DNA of 64,000 nucleotides from Enoplolaimus lenunculus (GCA_030248215.1 JASANG010002959.1:1-64000), one strand, 5' to 3'; positions 11,467 through 22,810 are shown, counted from the first letter of the stretch. Program-made: numbers and translations. Notes: generated from the letters alone by a model not told the origin.

Positions 11467-14400
11467 TGAACGTGTTGAGCTTGGCCTTGAAGAAAATTTT
11501 TACGGTCACTCTCGGGTTGACAGGACTAATTTTGCCTTGAAAATAATTTGTGCGGCTAGTCATGTGTGATTCCCTTAGCTCGAGCCCAAGGGCGTGTTGA
11601 TGGAATAGGGACAGCATACAAATGGGTAATTCTAGTACCACCCTAGAGTTAGGTATCCCACTAGAAAGGTGTCCCATTCCGTTTACTGAAAAGTGGTGTC
11701 AAAGACAATTTTGGTCGTCCTGCCCCTCCTCGTCTGTGCCGTTAATAATTAAACGATCAAACTCGTTCAATTACTCAATACTTCAAATTCAAAATAAAGA
11801 AAAATTTTACCCTAAGCCACACCATTTTTGAAAAACGCTGCGTAAAATTTATGGGGTGGTGTGACCTCGGAATTCTGCCTCCCGCTCGATAAATTCCCCT
11901 AACTTCACGAGTCGAGACTGGCTAGAATCTCCGATGGGGGCCGAATTAACTGTGCGGTGACCCGTGGATGCTCCTTTCCCGTGGTCACATTCCTTCACCC
12001 AGTTAATTAGAGTTGTTGAAAAGAGGGGGTCAGTTTTGTACATCCAGAGCCTGGCGACTTAGCCCCGGGGATTAAGATAAATTATCCAACTGGTGGTAAG
12101 TTGAGCTTTGGAAAAACGTGACGCCCTCTGGTTAATTGTTAACGTTTCAACCCAGTCCTTCCCCGTAATATAGATCTCCGCATGCAATTTTGCGCAATTC
12201 TTACACCGGAGGTACAAATACTCCCGGGGAGTTCCAAGTTTCCGCGTGAGTTCAGCTGGTTGTCGCCAGTTAGTTCAGGTCTTACAATTTCGTGTTCGAG
12301 TGAAGTAACACCCTCACAGAAATTAGTGTTATAAGCTCGGTTATTGGGGTTTCAGGGGTGTGCTATTGAATTCCGCAGGCTCAAGGAACTAGTCATGACA
12401 CAGAATAGTATTGCCTTTTTAGGTTCTACATCCCTGGAATTTCTGTGTTAGCTACTTCCCTCAGTCCGTTTGCGGGTTTTCAGGTCACACTATATTATAG
12501 TAGGTTTTCCGTGGTGTTTAGTGCGTGAGGGTCAAGCAATTGAATAATTTTGCCACAGGGTGTGGTAAGTTTTGGGAACATTTCGGATGTTATTAGGACA
12601 CGGGGTGTAGAGGGAACATCGCATGGGAAAATGGTTGGGTGTTTTGTTTCAAATTCTCCATACAACAGGCTTAATAGCTGGGCAACTCATTTCCAGGAAA
12701 CTGACCATTCCTGTGATAGCTGTATTTCATGGCTTGAATTTTCCTCCCGATAGGTTGGCCGACCCCAGGGAGGTACGCCCCATCGAAACCCGTTGGGATT
12801 TGGCCGGACCCCGCCCGGTCTCGAAGTGGCGTAGAATACAGCTGTTTGGGTTCTAAGTATCCTTGTTTTGATTCACTGAATACCAGAATCCCGGACAAGT
12901 TGCAAGGAGGACAAGGTGTTGTGTGATAGCAGCCGTAGGTGGCTGACTGACCTGGTCGGTGGGCATTTGCAAATACTGGGTAAGGTGGTTGGGTGACGGC
13001 ACGCGAGGTGTCCAGTTTCTTTTCGCAAAAGGGTATGGGTGTTTGATCAGTTTGATGCTAACTATAAGAGATACCTAGTTTTGTACTCCATAATTGAAAT
13101 CGAGAATGCCCACCATCAGGGTTTGTTAAAGTTTTAATTTCTAATGTGGGGTAACATTCCTTTGTTTTGTCAGTTTTGATTAGGCTTTTAAAGTTTTGGA
13201 TCATAGGCATGCTTATACTCTGAGGTATATAGCTGTTTTTATTCGGAGGCTTTACCTTCCTTTACAATAGTATTTTGCTTAGGGGGCAGGTTTACTAGTA
13301 TCGGATACGGCTTTTATATATACAACCAGTATCAGACTTGTGGTTTTAATTTCACACATGCATAATACAATGTGAGAGGATCTCTTGGGTGTGTATGAGT
13401 TACAAGGAATGTTTCAATTAGTGGCTGTTCAAGATAAGTTTGTTGGTTTCGGTTCCATAAGATCCTCCCTTCGAGTAAACTTGTATACTTCATGACATCA
13501 ATGTAAATATGTATTGAATGGGCGCCACGTTCGTTTTGTGCTGGACCGAGTGCTCAGGTCTGTTCTGATCCGTCCTGATCAGTAAGGATGGCTAGGGGTG
13601 ATTTGTCGACAAGTCCCAGCCCGATGGACGAACTGTCACTTCCCTATGGGTTTTAGGAGGGAAGCAGGTGGAATCTTGAAAAAATTTGCTGCGTTTAGCA
13701 GTTTTAGTTGCATATTTGGCAAGGCAGTCTGATCTGAGCACTCAATCTAATTGGGAAATTCGGAAAACGTGCGGCACATGTAACCGAAAAAATTTCGGTA
13801 TATAATTCAAACCGACATGTTAGGTTTTGGCTTGAGTGTTGAAAATTGTTTAATTTTGTGCGCGCGTTTTCCGTAAATCCGTTGGGGAGAAGGCAACACG
13901 TGCCGTAGGGGTGGGTTTTCAAAAGTAGGACTTTCGCTATTGACGAAAAGGTATAGTTTCGGAGGGGCTGTACATTTTTGCTAGAGCTGTTACTTTCATT
14001 CTGGGCTAAAGGTGCGGTTTTAGCATGTTGTCGATACTCACTGTCGAAAGGTGCACGCTGTAATATGTGTAATCTTAGCCTCAAGTTGAGTGTGGGATAG
14101 CCGTTGAACCGCAGTCGACCGCAACTGTTCCCCGGGTTATGTAAGTGTCCTTGTGCATCCTTTCCATCGAAGGTCGGGTTTCGAAATAGTGTGAGTAAAT
14201 GTTTTGCTCAAGAAAATTTTCCCGGTAATTGAAAAAGAAACCGGTCTAAGGGGGGTTAGGCGCCTTACGTAAGATGCTGGGAGCTTGTCGAGCTTTGGAC
14301 CATGTGCTCAATTCGAGCAAATGGCGTCCGGTTGGGGGGGTGGTGAATAAAGCCTAGACAACGCAATGGAAATTTTTCGTTGCGAGACAGGAATAGTGAA

Positions 14401-14525
14401 TTTTGGGCTGAAAACCTTGGGGGACTCATTGGCGGACGCTCGACAAACTCCCAACAAGTTCACAATACGTACATAACATAGTTAAAACAACAGTGTGTAC
14501 GTACGATTCTACTCAGAGTAATTAT

Positions 14526-14755
14526 AGGCTGCCCAGAGTTTATTTAAGGAGGGCAGCCTGGTTAGTATAGTTGCAACAATTATATAATATAGCCTAAAGT
14601 TTGGTGGGCGAAAACCGTAGCTGCTCGAGTTTTGCCTAAACCTGAAGCAGCTAGTCTTAGGATTACTGAAAACCGAATTTTAAAACACCAGTATGTAGAG
14701 TAGGTGTTCGAAATCTAGACCTCTCGGAGTTTTGCCTAATCTTGTGCGAGAGGTC
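14526..14755 (-). other. Cluster of three hairpins with similar loops and different stems
   Basis: Hairpin 1: AGGCTGCCC at 14526-14534 pairs perfectly with 14551-14559. Hairpin 2: TAGCTGCT at 14618-14625 pairs with 14646-14653. Hairpin 3: GACCTCTCG at 14718-14726 pairs with 14747-14755. Loops 2 and 3 are almost the same (GAGTTTTGCCTAA, about 20 nt), and loop 1 is a looser version. Different stems that still pair, around a shared loop, suggest a structured RNA in the 5' leader, or a set of short inverted repeats. Confidence 0.5.
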
Positions 14756-14989
14756 CCCAAACTTAAACAACTTAATTAAATTAATGCTTATAAACCAAAA
14801 CTTCTTGAGGGACAGTTGCAAGCACACAGTTGGATCGATAAGGTGGGGGGGGATGATCTAGCGTTGGTTACTTGTCAAAATTGGTCAAGTAATTTAACAG
14901 TTTAAAGATTTCCCGTGAGACAAATTAATTAAAGAAATTCAATTAAGGGATAGAAATAATTCGTACTAAAATCCACGGAGTAGCCCCCA

Positions 14990-15150
14990 AGTGTTACGGG
15001 TACGATCAACGAGTATCCCTGCGGACGAATCCGAGATGATACTCTCACGGGTGTTCGAGGCCGTGGATCTGCCAAAGTAAGCTTGCCTAGAGGATGACGG
15101 TCCCCCGGCGTGATATCAGGTTTTGAGAGTCACAAAATCCCGACATCGTC
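14990..15150. other. Highly conserved island shared with the older copy of the element
   Basis: This segment matches the reverse complement of about 32390-32545 at roughly 95% by eye, while the next 250 bp (15150-15410) match only at roughly 75%. On the plus strand, antisense to the element, it reads open through SEMILSRVFEAVDLPK. It can fold: ATCCACGG near 14972 pairs with CCGTGGAT near 15060, and GAGTATC pairs with GATACTC inside. It may be a packaging or processing signal, or a captured piece of host coding sequence. Confidence 0.45.
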
Positions 15151-16559
15151 ATACGCCTAAGCCTGCCTATGCTCTAAGCTCTAGTGAACCCCCGAGTGCG
15201 TGTAAGTGGGTCGCACCAGTAACAATTAGCTTTTTCTCCGTGGACTTTAGTACGACTGTGTGCTCACAACTTTTTCTCATGGTTAGGCTTAATGACACTT
15301 GGTCATAGGTATAGCCTAAACCTTAATCTTAGTACTAGAAATTAGTTGGTTCAGCGGAATTTGATTTTCTTGGTCATAGACCGTGTTAATAGAAAGGCGG
15401 ATCGATCCTAGCCTTTGAGGTATTTTATTGATTTTATTCGCCACTGATTCGAACCAGGGCTATTTATTCGTTTCTCGAGACTCTGGTAGTCATGGAATTT
15501 TCATAATCGTTCGAAAGCTCGAGTCTCTTTTAGCTCTGTAGCTTATTTCCATTTTTAGCCATGGCTCTTAGGCCAGGAATTTGCTAGCGCTCTCGGTTCA
15601 AGATTGAACTCTAGTTAAAGTTTTGGTTTATTGTAGTTCTGTACATATATGTACAACACAGACATCTCTTAAATGATAATACCTTGATCTGATAAATGCG
15701 CGCTTGATGGAAATTTCCGTCTACTGCGTTAAGTTAAGTGAGCTTACGATTGCTAACTTAGAACTTAATAGTAATTGCTATAAGGCAAGGTTGCTAACTC
15801 TAGATTTGCTACTACAACCACCATCATGCACAGAGTATTATTTGAGTGTGTGCCAGGTCTTGCCACAGGTGATTTACTCCCAGTACGGGTTATGCCTTAA
15901 GACGGCGAGTCTGACCACTGTAACCACTTATCCCGCAGACGCCCCCTTGAATATTCTTAGGCGTGTCGACGTGCTATGCTAGGGCTTAAGACCTTACACC
16001 CCTATGATTGTATGGTTATCATTGGTTGGACTCACCGCGAGTTATAACAGATGATTCCTGATAAGCTGCACATGTAAGACGAAGAGTTTAGGGGGATACT
16101 GGAAAACCACTAAGTCCACCATCGAGTTCCGAGACCTAGGCCTATCAGGTTTCCAGAAAAGAACCTATATCAGGGTTTGATCATTTAAGCCGTGTCTGTT
16201 TCCGAGTGTAGCGCGGCTCTATAGCCCCAAGTTTGAGTTTTCACAGGCTGCACATTCAGCAGTTTGATTGTCAACTGGTCGAGACCTGTTAATCACTTAG
16301 TTCGCTGGGGCCTAGCTAGAATTGCCCTAAATCACGGGGTACACTGAAATTTTCTGAGCGACAGGGTCTTAGCTCTTTTGTCTGACATTTCCTAAATGCT
16401 TAGCATTAGGCTGTATTGGCTTCCCTGTCAAGCTGACAATCCACCTGCGAATGTTTAGGTTATTCCTATATGTGCCTATTTTTCTGCATTCGCTGTCTAA
16501 TGGCACCTCCTTGCAGGTTTTTCTTGATTTATGATTTTCCCCCAAAATTTGTACCAAAA

Positions 16560-16600
16560 ATCTTACACCAGCGTTGTCGCCAACGACAGGCAAAATTCTA
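16560..16600 (-). promoter_or_regulatory. Candidate 5' LTR end and primer binding site
   Basis: On the minus strand the sequence reads GTTGGCGACAACGCTGG and then TGTAAG. GACA at the LTR end mirrors TGTC at its start, and a TGG-starting stretch follows within a few bases, as primer sites do. The older copy keeps the same arrangement at about 30655-30680 (GTTGGTGACAACGCAGG). Which tRNA would prime is not clear, and the boundary could be off by about 10-20 bp. Confidence 0.4.
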
Positions 16601-16812
16601 GGCCAAAAATTTAACCACACCCCCTTCGTGTAGCCGGAAAATTCTAACCGGGCCCCCCTTAAAATTCTTACAAAATTTTACCCCTGCGCGAAACGCGCAT
16701 AACCCCCCTTGCATCAGCGCCCCGAAACTCTCGTGCACACTAAGTCGCCTCCGTGTGCAGAGAGATCGGTTTGCTGTCGCGGCTCGAGCACGCGAGCGAA
16801 AAACCGAAAAAT

Positions 16813-16883
16813 CTCAAACTGAACTGAATGTTCAGCCTGTGCAACGCTCTTATATACTGCGCGGAGCTCGAATCCTGACCAAT
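16813..16883 (-). promoter_or_regulatory. LTR promoter, right copy (drives the element)
   Basis: On the minus strand: ATTGG (CCAAT box) at 16883-16879, TATATAAG at 16856-16849, and CATTCAGTTCAG at 16830-16819. TATA to initiator is about 28 bp. More CCAAT/ATTGG boxes lie upstream in U3 near 16918 and 16991. As this is the 5' LTR, it would start the element's transcript towards lower coordinates. Confidence 0.55.
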
Positions 16884-17869
16884 CAGCGCGCCCCAGAAAC
16901 AGACACCGTACGCCCATTCTATTGGTTAGAATCTCGGAGTGTAAATTAACCAATGCGACGCGACCATTAAATAAATTTTTAGAAGCCTGTGATTGGCTGG
17001 AGAATTCAACACGCAATTTCCATATGAGAAGTTATAAGGGGGTTGATCAGGGTTACCCCTATCCGAAGTCTGAATACAGAAATGCAACATGGTGCAAAGG
17101 CCAAAAAGGTTTGACGGGGTTCACTAATACCCCCTTTTAAAACAAGACCACCACGTGCAGCTTTAGTTATGGGGCCTTCCCCTTTTCTATCTGACGTACT
17201 CGCTCTACGGAGTCTAATTACTATACAAACATTTGAAAAATGGCAGACTCTGCACTGTGGGACGGTAGAGCATGGGGGAGGGGTGCAATGACCATAAAAA
17301 ATCGAAAGCACAAAAGAACAATAAAAACAGATCATATATACGCATAAGCAGAGAATGTACAAAATTAAACAATAAAATGAAAACAAGTATGCCTAAGATT
17401 TTGTAAGAGGATTCAAAACCTAGATTTCTGCAAGCGTACTGTTCTAATTGATCTTCTCATGGAAGCCACAACCTACACAATGATTTAGCTTGCACACGTT
17501 TCCCCTCTACAGGTCAAATTCTAACCCTTAAGTTGATACTCAGTCCTGGGACGGCATAAGCCTGTTAGAATGGTGGTCTTGACCAGCGGCAATTTGTTAA
17601 ATAGTCATCTACAAGTGACCCCACAAGGTGTTTCTCTTGACTAGCCAGACCAATCCAGTTGGAGAACATCGATTTTGGACTCCGGAACCTAGAAAACTAG
17701 TGATTTCACTTATTAGGCCTGCCCCCACAGAGTATACACGTGCGGGTTTGCAAAACCTGACTAGCCATAATCTCCTAAATATATATCAGCGAGCCCTACT
17801 TGATGTGATGCTACTAACCAGAACAATAAAATAATTCAAACGACACCCAACTAATGCTATAGTTCAGAA

Positions 17870-18780
17870 AAGTGAAAATCTCACGCCTAAAACACCAAAA
17901 TTCCCAAAACTTCGATTGATTATAATTCTTTAAATATTCACTTGCGGACCATGTTAGGGGTGGTTTTCTGAACCAGGGCGACGAGAGAAACCAGACGGGA
18001 CCACCCCTAACCTTGGGTCCCGGAAAAGTGAAAATTGCATTTTTGGAGGTCCGCTCCGTAAAGTGTATACACGCAAATTTTCAGAATTTTCAACGGACCA
18101 TAACTTGTGAAGTATTCATTTGCGGACACTGTTCGGGGTGGTTTTCTTACTCAGTGCGATGCGCGAAATCGAATGGTGTCCATTTTTATGGTGGATCGTG
18201 AAAAAGTGAAAATCGCATTTTTCAGGATCCGATCCGTAAAGCGTACACACGTAAAATCCTAAAAAGCTTTGATTGACCATAACTCCTTATGCATGGATTT
18301 GCGGACAGGGTTTGGCGTGGTTTTCTTAACCAGCTCGATGAGCTGAATCGATTGATACCAATTTTAGCGCCCAACCCCGGAAAAGTGAAAATCGCGTTTT
18401 TGGACCGGGATCCGTGAAAGCATGTACACGTTAAATCTCGAAAGCTCCACAGGTCCATAACTTTTTATCTATTGGTTTCCGGGTGAGGTTTGGGGTGGTT
18501 TTTTTGATCATCTCCGCGAGCTGAGTTGAACAGTACAAATTTTAACGTCCGATCTCAGAAAAATGAAAATCGCATTTTTCAGACCCGGGCCTCTGGACGG
18601 GTATACACAAAATTTCAAAATGTTCAAAAGTATATAACTTTTAACTGCTGCCTTGCAAGCCGTAATTAGGGTGGTTTCCTGAGTTGGAAAGATGCGGAGT
18701 ATCGTCTAATACCAGTCTCCGCTCTATATCTTAGAAAATGCACATCGAATTCTTCCTAAAAACCCAATCTGCAACCAGTA
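17870..18780. repeat. Tandem array of about 177-bp units in the LTR (right copy)
   Basis: Same array as at 1083-1990, with the GTGAAAAT core at about 17872, 18025, 18204, 18383 and 18561. It differs from the left array by only a handful of substitutions, so both were copied from one template during the last transposition. Confidence 0.7.
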
Positions 18781-20936
18781 TGCATGACCTAAATTTGCCC
18801 TAAATTTCCAAATGCCCTTTTTCAGCGCAGGTTCGGAGTGGCCTTCTTGGCTAAAACAACGAGTCCCAAAACGATTGGAACCGGTTTTTAAATCCCGAGA
18901 GCCCCAAATTATAAAAATATTTCAAAAATCAGTGCCCCCTAAATTCCAAAATTTTCGCAAACTCCTGATTGTTGACCTAAAACGGCAGCCGGGACGGCTT
19001 ACTCAGCCAATCCGGTGTGCCGAACGCCAGCTCCGAACCTGAATTTAAAAATGAAACAAGCCATTCTCACCCAAGCTCAACCATATCACAAAAAACATCC
19101 TTAACCGTTACTCCACTCAATTCTCAACTGTGTCTAAAATCCTGCTGGACCCTTGCATAAAACATAATTTTCTCCTTCCCCCTTTGCGTGTCCTAAACCC
19201 AAAAACACAACTACCCCCCAATCCTAAACAAACTATCTCCCTAGGCTGAGGCGAGGCGTTGCTTAACTGAAAATTTCAAAATTTCAAAATTCAAAACCAC
19301 CTAAAATCTTGTCTTTTCCCCCTTACGACGCGTACAGCGTCTCCTCCGAGCTGAGACTCCCCTATCAAGTTCTGCCGACGTCCAATGCAGTTTCAGCTGT
19401 CTTGGGGTGGCTTTGAAAACAGATACGTACTTAAATTGTGTGATTGCAGGAAGGCTGCAAAATTCGCGTTCAATACACCGCAGGCAACTACTTCCACACG
19501 AGGGGACATCGGTACCTATGCTGGAAGTTGCCTTCCGGTTAACCGAAATCCGGATAGAACTTTAAACTTAATGCGACACTGGCTCATAACACGCTTTGGG
19601 GAACTTAGGGGGGAGACTGGAAAGGCTGTCCCCTTTTTGTATTGCTACAGCGAAATTTCAGCATCGATAAGCAATTTCCTGCACGCGTTATTATATGAAT
19701 GTATTTAGAGTTTTCCCGGGAAGGGTATGAATTGAAATTCGGGCGTGAGTGCGAGGGGTCGTTTGAATCAGCGATATATTAGAGGCATTCAAGACAACCC
19801 GGTAAATCAAGTAGCCACACCCAGTCCTCAGCGACCGTTCGGGCCTTATAGACCCTATTGCCACCTCTCAGATTGCCGATTTTCAAAGACTGCACCTTCA
19901 ATGTCTACGCGAAGCAACTCTTACTGCGCGAATATGTTTCTTGTCAGCTCATAGCAATGAGTTAATTCCAGTCAAATCTCGGTGAGCATGGGGGCTGGAC
20001 CCAACTTTCAGTAGAAACTATGCGTAGGTTAAAACGAGGCTTACGCGGGTTTCACCTAAAACCCTAAGTTCTCAAGATTCGTACCAAGATACTCGACAAT
20101 GCGTCTGTGGACCCCAGAACTAGCATTCGGCCGTTTCCTCACCCCCGGGTAGTTTGCCAGCACATACGTGTGCAATTACCGTGAATTTTGAAAATTTTCT
20201 GCCATGTTTCCTTATGCGTAATCCTAAGAGCAAATACGCTAGATTCTGATTGAAAGCAGCAGAGTGATATCTAGTCGATTCTAGTCAGCCAATTCTAGTC
20301 AACAAACTCTAGTCAAGTCGTGCAAGTATCATGATTTAGTCAATTTCGTGAGATCAGAAGGAGACAGCGGGTAAGAAAGAACTAAACGGAGAAGCGTGAA
20401 GTTCCCTTAGTTAAAGGACGGTACCAAAGGGAGGGGAGAACATTTCAAGGGGTGATACAAACCGTGAGCCAAGGTCTCCTTACTGTATAGCCTACTACGT
20501 GATACGGCAGCAACAATCAAAATCGATACGTACATAAATATGCATATTAAAACACAATCCAGTAAGCTATACCGACAATTAAAAATTAAGAGATCCCCAT
20601 AGAGGCGTTACCTAGTCGCACATTACAACAGCTAATCACGTTTTGTCTAGTCTCGCGTTACCTGGTCCGACTTCCTAGATCTGCAGATGTATATAGAACT
20701 ATTCTAGAAATATTCAACCAAAAAACTGAAAGCAATAGGCAGGTCCAAACCGAAAGAGGCGAATTCGTTACACCAGAATACATAAGCCACACCCAGCCCG
20801 AGCTAAAGATGTAACTTGTCTCGTTAAGAGGGGAATAACATGGAAACCAGCCAGTGGGAAATTCCACAGTAATCATGAAATAACAAGCAAAAGAAAAAAT
20901 ACGGATACTAGTAACTAAATGTGCATGATGAACAAA

Positions 20937-20968
<32 letters not shown>

Positions 20969-21090
20969 CAATAACAATTGACAACAACAACGGTAATAAT
21001 CATAATAACAATAATAATAATAGCAATACAAAAAAATATTTAAGCTTGTATCAAATTTTAATTGCTGCCAAGGAAACAATGTCCCTGACA

Positions 21091-22770
21091 ATATTGCCCC
21101 TTCGTATACAGCAGGTTGGGCTTTTATTCAGTGTATTTATGGAGAGCAAAACTCCCACTTGACAGTGATGTCCCGAGAAATTTTGACTTGGGGGCCGCAT
21201 CCTGGCAGACCCTGGTTTCCGCCTAAAAGCAAACTAAGAATCTTTTAGCAGTACGTATCTTAATTTTCGAAAAGGTTTACGAGGTTGGTACGCCAAGTTC
21301 TCTTTTAGCACCTTAAAGTTTGGCAACTTGGGTATCTGGAACGGGTCGAAATGTTTGCCGCGTGAGCATGACTTGAGCAAAATATCGCAAGCGAATTGAG
21401 CGACGAAAGGCTACACACTATTGTCTTTTACTCTAGTACAGAACTTTAGTTTAAAGTCTTTATGGGGAAATAGGTATTGAAACAGAGTAATCCGAGGCTA
21501 TAGGCTAGAATTTAGACTGAGTTTTGAAGAATTCGCGAGCGGAGCGATCGAGGGCAGGCAAAGTTTTTTCGAAAATTGATCAGTGGAAAACATCGTGAGC
21601 GAAGCGAGCGAGAACGTAATTATTGTATCGAATGAACATTATGACGCAAGTACTGACTTCGATTGCGCGGCGCGGCCCTCCTGGCCTCCCCTCTCGGTAC
21701 ACCGCTGCCACTTCACCACACTAGATACATTCGGTTAGCACATTTAGCTAAATATTTTACATCTCACTGTCGTATATTTTATATTGCTGGTATCACAATA
21801 ATTCGTCGTCCATACAACTCGTTGACCGACATTTCCCGGTCCGACATTTCACAAGACCATACACTTTATAGAACATCGGCAGGCGTTAAGCTTACTATTA
21901 TGCTTAGTCTTTAGGCTTAGCATTCGGCAGTTGCAGCGCGTCGAGTTGTTGTCGACTCATGATATTGTAATAAAAATTTATTCAAATTATATTTTCTACT
22001 TGTAGCAGTACTTTGTCGATCAATTGCGAAATCATACAAAGATTGGGCAATAATGGCTCAAGATATATTTTACGTTCACTATAGTGGATTTTGTGAGCAA
22101 GAAGAGTATCAATTAACCAATTTGCCTAACGAAACACAGTACGTACTTTACTTATGATGAAGGGTACGTTTTTTCGGGAGCAGGCTTGTAGCCAGTCACT
22201 TTTCTAGGGGGGTTAAAAATTTTTTAGGAGGGTCATTGAGATGGAAGTCCTATCGGCTTCGAGCGTCAAGTTTCTGTATAGCTGAGTGGTGTTGATGAGC
22301 GCGTCCCAGCTGAAAGCCTTGTATTCGAAGCCTAGCTTGAAAATATATGTGTTGGTATGTGATGAAATAGAAAGTATTACACAGGCAGGGGCCTGTGAAA
22401 AAATTATCAGCTATAGATTTCAAGTTTCGAGCTGGCACTTGAGCTTCAGCTTGGGCCCGTATTTTCAAATGTGCGTAGCACCTATTACCAGTTAGTGACT
22501 GGGCTTGTAGTTCAAAATTCAGCAGATTTTTCTCATTCGGTTTTTATACTTGCCTGTGAGCTTTGAAGTTCGCAACTGCAGGAGTTTGTCGGTTTGAAAA
22601 CCTACCGCTATCTGATGATAGATGCTGTTACGCATTTGAGAATATGGTTTGAGAATATGGTCCCTTTCTTTTAACTTTCGAACCAGTGAATGGTGATGCT
22701 AAAAATTCAGCACATTTTTGCATATATGATCTGCTCTATCCTGTGCCAATTGTGAGTTCAGCAACACCAA
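21091..22770. other. Intergenic, no clear gene
   Basis: Contains short GAGCGAAGCGAGCGAG-type repeats (21531-21620), also seen inverted near 25165 and 63330. A hAT-MITE-like fragment lies near 22180-22240 (GCAGGCTTGTAGCCAG). A decayed tRNA-like repeat lies at 22240-22345. A short open stretch (22053-22157, MAQDIFYVHYSGFCEQEE...) ends near a possible donor, but I could not tie it to any gene. Confidence 0.4.
22240..22345 (+). repeat. Decayed tRNA-like repeat
   Basis: Carries CGAGCGTCAAG, then an A-box-like TAGCTGAGTGGTG and a B-box-like GTATTCGAAGCCTAGC, the same order as in the tRNA-like MITEs at 26122 and 26440. The clean ends seen in those copies are missing here. Confidence 0.45.
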
Positions 22771-22810
22771 TAGTTAGTGAGTTTGAAAACCTATCGCTAT
22801 TACGCGTTTG
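22530..22810 (+). repeat. Local duplication around the first sulfotransferase exon
   Basis: The segment AAAATTCAGCA...GTTTGAAAACCTAYCGCTAT occurs at about 22516-22616 and again at about 22700-22801. The second copy leads into the open exon; the first is out of frame after a few codons. It looks like a partial tandem duplication of intron plus exon start. Confidence 0.5.

Larger units (their letters stand above)
7111..16574 (-). other. Long non-coding interior / 5' leader of the giant element
   Basis: About 9.5 kb without any frame longer than about 126 codons, and none with gag, protease, reverse transcriptase, RNase H or integrase motifs that I could see on either strand. It holds a MITE (10940-11466), T-rich duplicated blocks (9440-9720), a hairpin cluster (14526-14755) and a conserved island (14990-15150). 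Such a long non-coding interior between almost identical LTRs is what large retrotransposon derivatives (LARDs) show. Confidence 0.55.
1..21090 (-). mobile_element. Giant non-autonomous LTR retrotransposon (LARD-like), minus strand, left end outside window
   Basis: Positions 1-4305 and 16787-21090 are nearly identical direct repeats that stop matching at the same point, after a shared TGACA. Read on the minus strand the repeat begins TGTCAGGG, and its other end near 16575 gives GACA on that strand, so the LTR has TGTC...GACA ends and is about 4516 bp. About 212 bp of the left LTR lies before the window, giving a full length near 21.3 kb. By eye I count about 21 substitutions in 4.3 kb (about 0.5%), so the insertion is young. 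The strand is set by a TATA/initiator promoter in the LTR, a primer-site-like stretch beside 16575, and the strand of the only long ORF region. No reverse transcriptase, integrase, protease or gag motif was seen in the 12.3-kb interior, so it probably moved using another element's proteins. Family (Gypsy, BEL/Pao or Copia) cannot be assigned. Confidence 0.75.
16575..21090 (-). repeat. 5' LTR of the giant element (right copy, complete)
   Basis: In the element's own orientation this runs from 21090 (TGTCAGGG...) to about 16575 (...GACA), 4516 bp. U3 is about 4.26 kb, up to an initiator near 16826. R and U5 together are about 250 bp. It holds the 177-bp array at about 17870-18780 and an (ATA)n run near 20936-20965. 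The element ends sharply at 21090; the bases just outside are ATATT, and the matching target duplication would lie before the window. Any coding-like frames here repeat those of the left LTR and are shadows. Confidence 0.75.

Noticed and set aside
1-21090. Plain 16.8-kb tandem duplication instead of an LTR element
   Set aside because: Both copies stop at the same CA-ending point, have TGTC/GACA ends, and show a promoter and primer-site-like stretch in the expected places. Not fully excluded, since the left end is outside the window.
22053-22157. MAQDIFYVHYSG... as first exon of the sulfotransferase
   Set aside because: It lacks any membrane anchor or PAPS-loop feature and its link to the next exon cannot be supported.
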